Shown here: positions 1-8,569 of the stretch, piece by piece
How the letters are laid out: every line of letters starts with the position of its first letter
How positions within the stretch are numbered: the first letter of the stretch is position 1
Assembly (NCBI RefSeq): GCF_026241755.1
Contig: NZ_JAPJDA010000002.1
Span: 186,001-250,000, forward strand
DNA from: Salinimicrobium profundisediminis
GTDB taxonomy: Bacteria; Bacteroidota; Bacteroidia; Flavobacteriales; Flavobacteriaceae
Reading direction: 5' to 3'
Length of the DNA: 64,000 nt
Notes under the pieces: generated by a model
Told to the model about the DNA's origin: nothing
Databases searched by the model: none
The model's input: only the letters and a program-made list of their open reading frames with translations
Made by a program: the position numbers and the translations under genes

Positions 1-1777
1 CGTTATAGGCTTTTTCGGGCTCAAGATCGGGATTGGGCACTACCACAAGGCCCGGAGCCGAATCGAAGATCTTCCCTACATCATCTATATTAGGCGATCT
101 AAAGCCGGTAGAAAGGTTGAATTGCCATCCAAAAATGTCATTTTGCTGCCAGTTTAATCCGGCACTTCCCGTTAAAGCGCCAGTTCGTAAATTGGCATCT
201 GAAAATGGAAAATCGTAAATATCCTCATCAAAAACAGCGTCTAAAAGAATGTAATTATATCTGGCCCCGGTTTGCAACGTAAGGGAAGGATCAATTTCCC
301 ACTGCAAATTACCATAGGCAGCCAAAGATTGCCAGGTGGCATCATCGGGATACCTCGAAGTGCCGGCAGACCACTCTCCGGTGATGATGTTCTTTTCACT
401 CCCTTTAGACCCTACTTTGTTGTACACATATTCTGCTCCGTAAGAAAGTGTGGTAAGGTGGAAGTTCTTTTCAAAATCAAGGTTAAGAGAATAAGCATCG
501 ACTTCTTCCTGCGTATGATAAAAGATGTCATCTCCAAAAGCACGGTCATTACGGCTCTCTTCAAAATTTTGGTATGCTGCAGTCAATTTTGCTTCATTAT
601 AAATTTTTCCATTCCCGACTTTATTAAGCTGAAAATTAGTTTGCAGCCATTCCTGTGGGCCATAATACCATTCGGCAGCTCTTAAAACTCCATTCTTTTT
701 ACGGTAAAGCCGGTCGTAACGCGGATAATCGGTAGTAGTTGAATAGATCATTCCGAGGGAAAAATTGTATTCTTCATTGGGTTTGAATCTTATTTTCTGA
801 AGTAGATTGAGCTGCTCATATCCCGTAGGTTTTTGCACCTGCGGATTGTCATTTTCTACCATCACATCCTGCCCGTTTCGCCTCACCACATAGTTGGGAC
901 GCAAATATTCTTCGGGCCCGTGGCTTCCCATGCGCATATTTCCAAAATCTGAATAAGAAGCACTGCTTAAGAATGCCCATTCCTTTAGACCGTAAGACAA
1001 ATTGAGATGCCCGGTTTTCTCATTATTGGCAGTAGCATACCGGCTGTAAGCGCGGCCGGAAAGATTTCCTCCTTTTGCCACCGAAAAAGCAGGAGAAAGG
1101 GTGAGAAAATTGATCACGCCACCAATAGCGTCGCTCCCAAAAACTAAAGATCCGGGGCCGGGAACAACTTCGGTCCTTTCAACCGAAAGAGGATCTATAG
1201 AGATCACGTTCTGCACATTACCACCCCTAAAAATGGCAGTATTCATACGAACCCCATCTACAGTGATCAACAACCTATTGGTTGCAAATCCCCTAATCAT
1301 GGGGCTCCCACCACCTAACTGACTCTTTTGAACATATACCTGCCCGGTACTCTCCAGTAGATCGGCTGAAGTTTGAGGTGCCGCGGTAAGTATATCTTTC
1401 CGGTTAATGGTGATGACCTTTTGGGGGACCATGTTTCGGTTCTGCTCAAATTTTGAGACCGAAAGCACTACTTCTGAAAGTTCATTTTTAGTAGATGCCA
1501 AATATACTTTTCCTTTCTTCTGAAGGATTTGCCGTTTGGTCGCATGAAAATCTGAATGCGAAACATGCCTGAAGAAGATGACTTCATTAGAAGAAAAACC
1601 TGAAATATTGGCCTCCCCGTTAAAACCAGTAAGAAGGTTTTTCGACTTATCCTTATTAAAAACTGCAACATTGAAAACAGGCTCTCCTGTTTCTTTATCA
1701 AGCACCGTAATTTCCTGAGCTGAACAAACAGAAAAAAGCAGGAAAAACAGGGCTAAACCAGAGTAAAGTCTCATCAT
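1..1777 (-). CDS. TonB-dependent receptor, haemoglobin/transferrin/lactoferrin type (3' end outside window)
   Basis: Outer-membrane gated channel that imports a large ligand, probably haem or an iron complex, using TonB energy. The frame is open from the ATG at 1777 to the window edge (592 codons). An N-terminal signal peptide ends near SVCSA-Q, followed by a small carboxypeptidase-regulatory-like domain (about residues 21-75), then a plug domain with the sequence GGGSPMIRGFATNRLL and GSDAIGGVINF, typical of this family. The barrel is still running at position 1 with FRSPNIDDVGKIFD. Its ATG overlaps the recO stop as ATGA, so it is probably co-transcribed with recO. The ligand is not readable from sequence. 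It was not listed as one open frame because its end lies outside the window. Confidence 0.88.
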   Translation of the reverse strand, partial: MMRLYSGLALFFLLFSVCSAQEITVLDKETGEPVFNVAVFNKDKSKNLLTGFNGEANISGFSSNEVIFFRHVSHSDFHATKRQILQKKGKVYLASTKNELSEVVLSVSKFEQNRNMVPQKVITINRKDILTAAPQTSADLLESTGQVYVQKSQLGGGSPMIRGFATNRLLITVDGVRMNTAIFRGGNVQNVISIDPLSVERTEVVPGPGSLVFGSDAIGGVINFLTLSPAFSVAKGGNLSGRAYSRYATANNEKTGHLNLSYGLKEWAFLSSASYSDFGNMRMGSHGPEEYLRPNYVVRRNGQDVMVENDNPQVQKPTGYEQLNLLQKIRFKPNEEYNFSLGMIYSTTTDYPRYDRLYRKKNGVLRAAEWYYGPQEWLQTNFQLNKVGNGKIYNEAKLTAAYQNFEESRNDRAFGDDIFYHTQEEVDAYSLNLDFEKNFHLTTLSYGAEYVYNKVGSKGSEKNIITGEWSAGTSRYPDDATWQSLAAYGNLQWEIDPSLTLQTGARYNYILLDAVFDEDIYDFPFSDANLRTGALTGSAGLNWQQNDIFGWQFNLSTGFRSPNIDDVGKIFDSAPGLVVVPNPDLEPEKAYN

Positions 1778-2496
1778 GAATTATAGATTTCATTCATTAC
1801 CGCAAGAGACTTTGGCTTGTGAAAACCCTGAAGGTGAATTTCATAATATTTCAAAAGCATTAAAAGAAATCCCGAACGGGTGGTTTGGTTAAGTTTAATG
1901 GCAGAAAGCGCATCAAAGTCTGTGCCTAACAGGCGCTGTAGAAGTACCACGTTTTCATCATTTATGCAATCTGGATTAGTCTCCACATCCTGAAAAGTAC
2001 CATCCACAAGATTAAAAACCGGCGCATCCTGTTGATAATCATCGGGGTAGAACCCAAGGTAACGGCTAAGCTTCAGCAGAAAAAGCAAATGAAAATTTAC
2101 CGTACTGCTATGGGTGTCAAACCATTCAAGGCTGGTCTCGAGAAAATTGTAAAGGGCCGGGTTAGCTTCCTCCTCCTTAATGGCATTTTTGAGCACTTCA
2201 GAAAGGAACATTACCACACTGGCTTTAACCACATTGGTATGCAGGCTTTGATAAACTTTACCAAGTTTAGCTTCCTTCATGTACTCCATCGTACCCTTGT
2301 CTTTGTGATTGGCCACAATTTCAAGCTGGGTGAGCGGCTGAAAAAGTGAGGCTTTGAATTTGCCCTTTTTAGACTTTAGCACTCCGCGTAGCAGGTAAGT
2401 CTTTAAACCGCTTTGCAGGGTGAAACATTTCACAATAAGATCGGCTTCCCCGTACTTTAAGGCGCTAAAAACAATTCCTTTGGTTGTGATCAACAT
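1774..2496 (-). CDS. recO: DNA repair protein RecO
   Basis: Recombination mediator that helps load RecA on SSB-coated gaps in the RecFOR pathway. The 240-residue length fits the family. The N-terminal OB-fold is recognisable (MLITTKGIVFSALKYGEADL, then FTLQSGLKTYLLRGV with KSKKGKF), followed by a helical C-terminal half. The usual zinc-binding cysteines are absent, as in many Bacteroidota RecO proteins. It overlaps the downstream receptor start by four bases. Upstream spacer 2497-2678 carries two copies of the dispersed palindrome. Confidence 0.93.
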   Translation of the reverse strand: MLITTKGIVFSALKYGEADLIVKCFTLQSGLKTYLLRGVLKSKKGKFKASLFQPLTQLEIVANHKDKGTMEYMKEAKLGKVYQSLHTNVVKASVVMFLSEVLKNAIKEEEANPALYNFLETSLEWFDTHSSTVNFHLLFLLKLSRYLGFYPDDYQQDAPVFNLVDGTFQDVETNPDCINDENVVLLQRLLGTDFDALSAIKLNQTTRSGFLLMLLKYYEIHLQGFHKPKSLAVMNEIYNS

Positions 2497-2528
2497 GTAT
2501 TACTGGTCTTTCAGGAGAAAACAGGTTT

Positions 2529-2545
2529 CAAAAATGGCATTTTTA
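2529..2545. repeat. Dispersed palindrome, copy in recO/gdhA spacer (1)
   Basis: Exact core AAAAATGGCATTTTT at 2530-2544 with a left C. It lies 46 bases from a second exact copy and about 33 bases upstream of the recO start. See finding on the dispersed motif. Confidence 0.8.
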
Positions 2546-2572
2546 AGAGGTAATAATTACTTCAGCTTACCT

Positions 2573-2591
2573 GTCAAAAATGGCATTTTTA
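2573..2591. repeat. Dispersed palindrome, copy in recO/gdhA spacer (2)
   Basis: Exact core AAAAATGGCATTTTT at 2576-2590 with the left flank GTC that recurs at other copies. It sits between the gdhA terminator and recO. Confidence 0.8.
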
Positions 2592-2623
2592 GCAGTTGTT
2601 CTTCAGAAGCAATAAATGTAAGC

Positions 2624-2652
2624 TAAAAAAAGAAAAAGCCGCAAAAGCGGCC
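2624..2652 (-). terminator. Intrinsic terminator of gdhA
   Basis: On the minus strand a GCCGC stem (2647-2651 with 2638-2642) and TTTT loop are followed by a long T-rich tract (2624-2637). It lies 27 bases after the gdhA stop. Confidence 0.85.
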
Positions 2653-2678
2653 TTTTCAGAATTTATTTCAGCAAAAGT

Positions 2679-4055
<1,377 letters not shown>

Positions 4056-4070
4056 TTATACGATTCGATG

Positions 4071-4078
4071 CAAATATA
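4071..4078 (-). promoter_or_regulatory. Promoter -7 element of gdhA
   Basis: Minus strand reads TATATTTG, matching the Bacteroidota -7 consensus TAnnTTTG. No clean TTG was found at the expected -33 distance, so the call rests on one element. A short palindrome AAAACGTTTT (4048-4057) lies between it and the start codon. Confidence 0.5.
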
Positions 4079-4178
4079 CATTATCTGCAAATTTTAGCCT
4101 TGAAATTTTTGTTATTCCTTTTATAATTAATCATTTTCTGAAAGCCCCATAATTCCAATTTTCCTTAAGATGTTTTTA

Positions 4179-4186
4179 TATATTTG
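4179..4186 (+). promoter_or_regulatory. Promoter -7 element of the outer-membrane protein gene
   Basis: TATATTTG, 20 bases before the ATG at 4207. No clear -33 partner is visible. Confidence 0.45.
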
Positions 4187-4206
4187 CTCGTATCGTAATT
4201 TTCTAT

Positions 4207-4983
4207 ATGGCCAACATTCTCAAATCTTTAATGCTGGGTTTGTTCCTTTTTTTCTTCGGAAAAGGAACTGCTACCGCACAGGTGGGAATGGTAGGCCAGG
4301 AAATAGGTATAGTAGCGGGACCGGTAGCCTATTTCACCGATTACGGTTTGCGCTGGAATTTTGAAACAAATTCATCTAACGTAGGTTTTGGAGTAGGCCT
4401 GGTTTACTATCTCAACTTCGCATATAGGGCCGATTGTAATTGTTATGCCCGCTACAGTTATTTTAACGATCATTTTAGAGTTAGGGCCGAAATTGATTAT
4501 CACCAGGGGGAGCTTAATCACTATGGGCCTCTTTCTCAAAAAGCAAGTACCGGTGGTGAACAGCTGCGTTCAATGATTGGAGAAGTAAAGGTTTATGAAA
4601 TGGGCGCCCATCTTGAATACTACCCACTAAGCATAAGAGATTATACAGCTTTTGCCTATCCCATTGCCCCTTATGTAAGCCTTGGTTTCAACTTTGTGGG
4701 TTATGATCCTAATACTTATTCAACCCTGGGGCCACTTGACGAAAATATTTTCCCTACCTTTAAAGGTTACGTAAGCCAGGAAGAAGGCTCTACCTGGGGC
4801 GTGACCCTGGGCGCAGGATTCCGTTACAGGCTGGCAGTCTCCAGCGATTTGGTGATGAATATGCAGTGGCGGTATTACGACACCGACTGGCTGGATGGAC
4901 TTGATCACGACAACCCCCAAAACAAGTTTAACGACATGATGTTCTGGTTAAACTTCGGGTATATTTATTACCTGAATTTTTAA
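4207..4983 (+). CDS. Outer-membrane beta-barrel protein of unknown function
   Basis: Residues 1-25 form a signal peptide (hydrophobic LMLGLFLFFF, ending TATAQ). The mature part alternates aromatic and polar residues (for example LVYYLNFAYRADCNCYARYSYF and the closing FWLNFGYIYYLNF), as expected for an outer-membrane barrel. The last residue is phenylalanine, the usual C-terminal signal for BAM insertion. I do not recognise a named family. The gene stands alone between gdhA, which is transcribed away from it, and the PIN/HTH pair, which faces it. The start at 4207 is preferred over an out-of-frame ATG at 4170 because it gives the signal peptide. Confidence 0.75.
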   Translation: MANILKSLMLGLFLFFFGKGTATAQVGMVGQEIGIVAGPVAYFTDYGLRWNFETNSSNVGFGVGLVYYLNFAYRADCNCYARYSYFNDHFRVRAEIDYHQGELNHYGPLSQKASTGGEQLRSMIGEVKVYEMGAHLEYYPLSIRDYTAFAYPIAPYVSLGFNFVGYDPNTYSTLGPLDENIFPTFKGYVSQEEGSTWGVTLGAGFRYRLAVSSDLVMNMQWRYYDTDWLDGLDHDNPQNKFNDMMFWLNFGYIYYLNF

Positions 4984-4989
4984 TTAGGC

Positions 4990-5017
4990 GGTAGACTGTA
5001 GACGGTAGGCGGGAGAT
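4990..5017. repeat. Degenerate 7-bp tandem repeat
   Basis: Consecutive heptads GGTAGAC, TGTAGAC, GGTAGGC, GGGAGAT in the short spacer after the outer-membrane protein gene. Two other spacers in the window show the same 7-base period with different sequence. Confidence 0.55.
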
Positions 5018-5040
5018 TTATTGAGAGTTAGAAGCAATTA

Positions 5041-5604
5041 TTATAGACAGGAGTGTAAATAGTTTGCTGTACTATTTAAGCCCAAATTTCTTAATCGATC
5101 AAGAATTTCAAATTCATCTAAATCAGGATTTGTTCTATTCAGAACAAGCTTTTTAAATGCTTCAACTGCTTTTTCTGGATTTAGGTCAATTATATCAGTT
5201 AAAAACTCATCACTAGATTTAGCACTTAAACCAAAAGATGCCAGGTAATCTTCAGGAAAATCCTTCAGGTTTTCAGTTACAATTATATTAGCATTAGTCT
5301 TTATAGCTGCAGCTAAAACGTGTCTGTCTTTCTCATCGGGTAATTCTAAGCTTGTTATTAGTTGCTCATAATTATCAACCATTGCGTCAGGAAATGCTCT
5401 ATTAGCTATATTAATTCGTTTGGTTATTTCTTCTTCTGAAATGCCTTTTCTTCCCATTACATTAATCCATTCATCAAAAATATGTTGACTCCATTTTGGA
5501 GTAAACAATTCATAATAAGCAAACCAAAACATTAGGTCCCTAATTAGTAGAGGATAAATCACATTGGTGTCTAAAACACAAATAAACCTAACACTATGAA
5601 TCAT
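5041..5604 (-). CDS. PIN-domain protein, probable toxin or RNase of a two-gene module
   Basis: PIN nucleases use a cluster of acidic residues to bind metal and cut RNA. The N-terminal acidic residue is in CVLDTNVIYP (Asp12). A second cluster, LPDEKDRHVLAAAIKTNA, is followed by IIVTENLKDFP, the usual C-terminal acidic motif. It overlaps the end of the upstream HTH gene by 11 bases, a typical arrangement for toxin-antitoxin operons. The C-terminal tail after about residue 135 is outside the PIN core. Base composition is much more AT-rich than neighbouring housekeeping genes (sampled lines near 30 percent GC), suggesting acquisition. Toxicity is inferred and not shown. Confidence 0.8.
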   Translation of the reverse strand: MIHSVRFICVLDTNVIYPLLIRDLMFWFAYYELFTPKWSQHIFDEWINVMGRKGISEEEITKRINIANRAFPDAMVDNYEQLITSLELPDEKDRHVLAAAIKTNANIIVTENLKDFPEDYLASFGLSAKSSDEFLTDIIDLNPEKAVEAFKKLVLNRTNPDLDEFEILDRLRNLGLNSTANYLHSCL

Positions 5605-6049
5605 ATAGACCAGATTCTTCGTCTGATTTCATCATTTGAATAATTAAATCTTCCTGCTCTTTCTTCATTCGATCTTTATAATTAGATACATCTTCAAATT
5701 TTACTCTTCGATGTTTGCCAATTTTTGTGAATGGAATTTCCCCTTTCTCTAAAAGTTTTACAAAATGAGGTCTGGAACAATTTAAAAATTCTGCTGCTGC
5801 CTGAGTCGTCATTTCAGCAGCGACAGGCACTACAGAAATGGGTTTTCCCTCACCCATGGCTTTTAAAATTTTGGCTAATAGTTTTAAAGCCTTAAGAGGA
5901 ATTCTTATTTTATCTTTGGTTTCTTCTATCTCAATTTTAGGAGATTTATCTCTGATTTCTTTCAATACAGCTTCCAGCGCATTATAAGATTCAAATGCCG
6001 TAGTTTGTTCTTCCTTTGATGGTCTCTTGATATTTTTTAATTCTTCCAT
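5594..6049 (-). CDS. Helix-turn-helix excisionase-type DNA-binding protein, probable antitoxin/autoregulator
   Basis: A 151-residue protein whose C-terminal half holds a MerR/excisionase HTH: MTTQAAAEFLNCSRPHFVKL, then KIGKHRRVKFEDV. The N-terminal half (about 1-65) is a helical segment with IPLKALKLLAKILKAMGEG, seen in HTH partners of PIN proteins. I chose the ATG at 6049. Longer starts at 6073 and 6112 are open, but the region 6083-6109 holds three 9-bp iterons that look like an operator, and the extra residues are an unconserved hydrophobic run. It precedes and overlaps the PIN gene. The likely role is neutralising the PIN protein and repressing the operon. Confidence 0.75.
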   Translation of the reverse strand: MEELKNIKRPSKEEQTTAFESYNALEAVLKEIRDKSPKIEIEETKDKIRIPLKALKLLAKILKAMGEGKPISVVPVAAEMTTQAAAEFLNCSRPHFVKLLEKGEIPFTKIGKHRRVKFEDVSNYKDRMKKEQEDLIIQMMKSDEESGLYDS

Positions 6050-6082
6050 TGCTTCACGAAATTGATTACACATAAATTTAAT

Positions 6083-6109
6083 CGAAATAAACGAAACAAT
6101 CGAAATAAA
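6083..6109. promoter_or_regulatory. Three 9-bp iterons upstream of the HTH/PIN pair, candidate operator
   Basis: CGAAATAAA (6083-6091), CGAAACAAT (6092-6100) and CGAAATAAA (6101-6109) are head-to-tail. The outer two lie in a perfect 13-base direct repeat (6080-6092 and 6098-6110). Position just upstream of the preferred HTH start suggests an autoregulatory site. Confidence 0.55.
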
Positions 6110-6163
6110 CAAAAATGTTTAACAAAAACTGTGACTAATAATGAAAATTAAAATTTCGAAATA

Positions 6164-6190
6164 GCTTTCAAAAATGACATTTTTGAAAGC
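6164..6190. repeat. Dispersed palindrome, extended 27-bp perfect copy
   Basis: Core AAAAATGACATTTTT at 6170-6184. The symmetry extends to GCTTTC/GAAAGC, giving perfect 13-base arms about one central base. It abuts the stop codon of the trans-sulfuration gene at 6191. It could fold as a hairpin, but there is no downstream T run beyond the arm. Confidence 0.8.
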
Positions 6191-7333
6191 TTATTCTAAA
6201 GCCTGTTGAAGGTCGTTGATGAGATCTTCTTCATCTTCAATCCCTACACTCAGTCGAATCATGGAATCTACTACCCCGGTCTTTTCCCGCTCTTTCTTCG
6301 GAATAGAGGCATGGGTCATGGTGGCAGGGTGACCCGCAAGAGACTCCACGCCGCCAAGGGATTCGGCCAGCGTAAAAACCTTCAGTTTTTCTACAAATTT
6401 CACAGCGCTTTCCATAGTTCCTTCAGCAGTGGTAAAAGAAACCATTCCGCCGAAACCGCTCATTTGCCTTTTTGCAATTTCGTGATTAGGATGATCTTGA
6501 AATCCCGGCCAGTACACATTTTCCACATTTGGATGTGCCTTCAGAAACCTTGCTACAGCTTCCCCGTTCTCACAATGCCGCTGCATACGCAGGTGCAGGG
6601 TTTTGATGCCGCGCAGCACCAGGAAACTGTCCTGCGGCCCACACACCGCCCCGCTGGCATTCTGGATAAAATATAATTTTTGGGCAAGTTCCTGATCTTT
6701 CACTACCAGGCTCCCCATGATCACATCGCTATGCCCGCCCAAATATTTTGTAGCACTGTGCATTACAATATCGGCTCCCAAATCCAGCGGCTGCTGCAAA
6801 TATGGGGTTGCGAATGTATTGTCTACCGCCAGTAACAGTCCGTGTTTTTTGGAAATACCGGCCATGGCTTCAATGTCGATGATATTCATCATTGGGTTGG
6901 TTGGAGTTTCCACCCAAATCATTTTGGTATTTAGATTAATATACTGCTCAATCTCTGCGGAATTTTGCATGCTCACAAACCGGAATTTAATACCTAACTT
7001 TTCAAAAATTCCGGTAAAAAGCCGGTAAGAACCTCCATAGAGATCATTGGTAGAAATAATCTCATCACCGGGACCAAACAGCTTTAGCACGGCATCTATT
7101 GCGGCTAGACCCGAGCCAAAAGCAAGGCCAAAATTGCCATTTTCAAGACTGGCAAGAGATCTCTCGAGGGCAGCGCGGGTAGGATTTCCGCTTCGGGAAT
7201 ACTCAAAACCTTTGTGGCCTCCCGGAGTATCCTGCCTGTAAGTGCTTGTCTGGTAAATGGGCGGCATTACAGATCCATAAGCAGGGTCTGTGTTCTCCTG
7301 GCCTCCATGAATGGTTTTGGTATTGAACTTCAT
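6191..7333 (-). CDS. PLP-dependent trans-sulfuration enzyme (cystathionine gamma-synthase/lyase family)
   Basis: Cytoplasmic Cys/Met metabolism enzyme. The PLP-binding lysine lies in SATKYLGGHSDV (Lys196). Other family motifs are YSRSGNPTR (45-53), FGSGLAAI and VETPTNPMM (141-149), plus SLGGVESLAGHPATMTHA near the end. At 380 residues it has the usual length. Sequence alone does not separate cystathionine gamma-synthase (MetB) from gamma-lyase, so no symbol is given. It is monocistronic, with a TTTG-N20-TACCTTTG promoter 22 bases upstream and the 27-bp palindrome directly after its stop. Confidence 0.92.
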   Translation of the reverse strand: MKFNTKTIHGGQENTDPAYGSVMPPIYQTSTYRQDTPGGHKGFEYSRSGNPTRAALERSLASLENGNFGLAFGSGLAAIDAVLKLFGPGDEIISTNDLYGGSYRLFTGIFEKLGIKFRFVSMQNSAEIEQYINLNTKMIWVETPTNPMMNIIDIEAMAGISKKHGLLLAVDNTFATPYLQQPLDLGADIVMHSATKYLGGHSDVIMGSLVVKDQELAQKLYFIQNASGAVCGPQDSFLVLRGIKTLHLRMQRHCENGEAVARFLKAHPNVENVYWPGFQDHPNHEIAKRQMSGFGGMVSFTTAEGTMESAVKFVEKLKVFTLAESLGGVESLAGHPATMTHASIPKKEREKTGVVDSMIRLSVGIEDEEDLINDLQQALE

Positions 7334-7354
7334 TTTTACATTTTATTTAAGATA

Positions 7355-7386
7355 CAAAGGTAGCATTGACCTTGGGCTTTCCCAAA
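7355..7386 (-). promoter_or_regulatory. Promoter of the trans-sulfuration gene
   Basis: Minus strand: TTTG (plus 7383-7386), 20-base spacer, TACCTTTG (plus 7355-7362). This matches the Bacteroidota -33/-7 pattern and lies 22 bases before the ATG at 7333. Confidence 0.7.
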
Positions 7387-7426
7387 ATAGCCCGTACCTT
7401 TCAGATCAGTTTAACATCAAGAATTT

Positions 7427-8206
7427 ATGTTCCGCAATTTATTGGCCCTGGTATGCCTGGCACTGGTCTTTACAGGGTGTAAACAAGACAAAGAAGAAGA
7501 AAAACCAGTAAGAAATTTAGCCCCTTTAAGCTTTCAAAAGGAGAGCCTGGTTAGAAAGGCCGGAGAACACTGTGATACGGCCGATTATGATTGTTCTATC
7601 ATTGCGCTGGACGTGGTGAGGGCCAAGGGGGCTTCGGAAGTTTCAGAAAAAATAAACCGCAGGCTTGATGAACACACCATTGGGCTGGTTGCTACCCAGG
7701 AAAATCCTGATATCTCAAATCTCGAGGAACTGGCTGAAAAATTCCTGAAAGACTATCGCGAGGCTGCCGAAAATTTTTCGGAAGAACCACCATGGGAAGC
7801 ATACGTAGATCAAAAGGTGTATATGCAATCAGACAGCCTGATCTCTATTGGTATAACCACCGAGATCTTTAGCGGTGGCGCCCACGGCTATAAAACACTT
7901 ACCTTTCTTAATATTGATCCTGCCACCGGAAAAAAGTTATCCAAAAATGACATTTTTGAAGAGGATTTTTCTCCATTTGTAGAGCAAATATTTCGGCAGG
8001 AACAGGGAATTCCTGAAGATGAAAACATCAACAGCACAGGGTTCTGGTTTGAAAATGAAACCTTCAGCCTACCCGAAAATATTGGCTTTTCCGAAGAAAA
8101 AGTGATCCTTATATACAACTCTTATGAGATTGCTCCTTATGCAGCCGGGGATATCGTAATGGAAATTCCGCTGCACGAAGTTCGGCCTTTCATGAAGATT
8201 GAATAA
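7427..8206 (+). CDS. Lipoprotein with DUF4163/DUF3298 (PdaC/RsiV-like) domains
   Basis: A signal peptide with lipobox LVFTGC (cysteine near residue 18) indicates a lipid-anchored envelope protein. The middle (about 45-130) resembles DUF4163 and the C-terminal part contains FSGGAHGYKTLTFLNIDPATG, the hallmark of DUF3298; these domains co-occur in PdaC and RsiV-like proteins, where they may bind cell-wall glycans. The enzymatic role is unknown here. A dispersed palindrome copy (7943-7957) is embedded in frame as KNDIF. It is followed closely by the ArsC-like gene (9 bases). Confidence 0.8.
   Translation: MFRNLLALVCLALVFTGCKQDKEEEKPVRNLAPLSFQKESLVRKAGEHCDTADYDCSIIALDVVRAKGASEVSEKINRRLDEHTIGLVATQENPDISNLEELAEKFLKDYREAAENFSEEPPWEAYVDQKVYMQSDSLISIGITTEIFSGGAHGYKTLTFLNIDPATGKKLSKNDIFEEDFSPFVEQIFRQEQGIPEDENINSTGFWFENETFSLPENIGFSEEKVILIYNSYEIAPYAAGDIVMEIPLHEVRPFMKIE
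7942..7958. repeat. Dispersed palindrome copy inside the DUF3298 gene
   Basis: CAAAAATGACATTTTTG, exact core 7943-7957, within codons for Lys-Asn-Asp-Ile-Phe. Confidence 0.8.
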
Positions 8207-8215
8207 TTTTACCCC

Positions 8216-8569
8216 ATGAAGAAAATCTATTACCTGTCTACCTGCGATACCTGCAAAAGGATTCTAAAAGAACTTGACCCACCTGCTGATTATGAACTGC
8301 AGGACGTTAAAAAAGTACCTCTTACTTTAGACCAGCTTCAGGAATTAAAACACAGAGCGGGCACTTATGAATATCTTCTTAATAAACGGGCAAAAATGTA
8401 CCAGGAGCGGGATTTAAAGAATAAACAACTCTCGGAAGAAGATTATAAAAATCTCCTTTTGGAGCATTATACTTTTCTAAAGCGACCTGTGATTATAAAC
8501 AATCAAAAGATCTTTATTGGCAATTCCAAAAAGGAAGTCTCTGCCGCAAAAGCTGCGCTAAGTGAATAG
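8216..8569 (+). CDS. ArsC/Spx-family thioredoxin-fold protein
   Basis: A 117-residue arsenate-reductase-like protein. The redox motif CDTC is at 10-13, right after a first beta strand (KIYYLST), and the conserved late segment FLKRPVIINNQKIFIGN marks the ArsC/Spx/YffB family. No ars neighbours are present, so the substrate is unclear and arsenate reduction should not be assumed. It overlaps the following EamA gene by eight bases, so the two are probably co-translated. Confidence 0.85.
   Translation: MKKIYYLSTCDTCKRILKELDPPADYELQDVKKVPLTLDQLQELKHRAGTYEYLLNKRAKMYQERDLKNKQLSEEDYKNLLLEHYTFLKRPVIINNQKIFIGNSKKEVSAAKAALSE

Noticed and set aside
6050-6112. Longer N terminus of the HTH protein
   Set aside because: It would translate the 9-bp iterons and adds a hydrophobic run not expected in this family.
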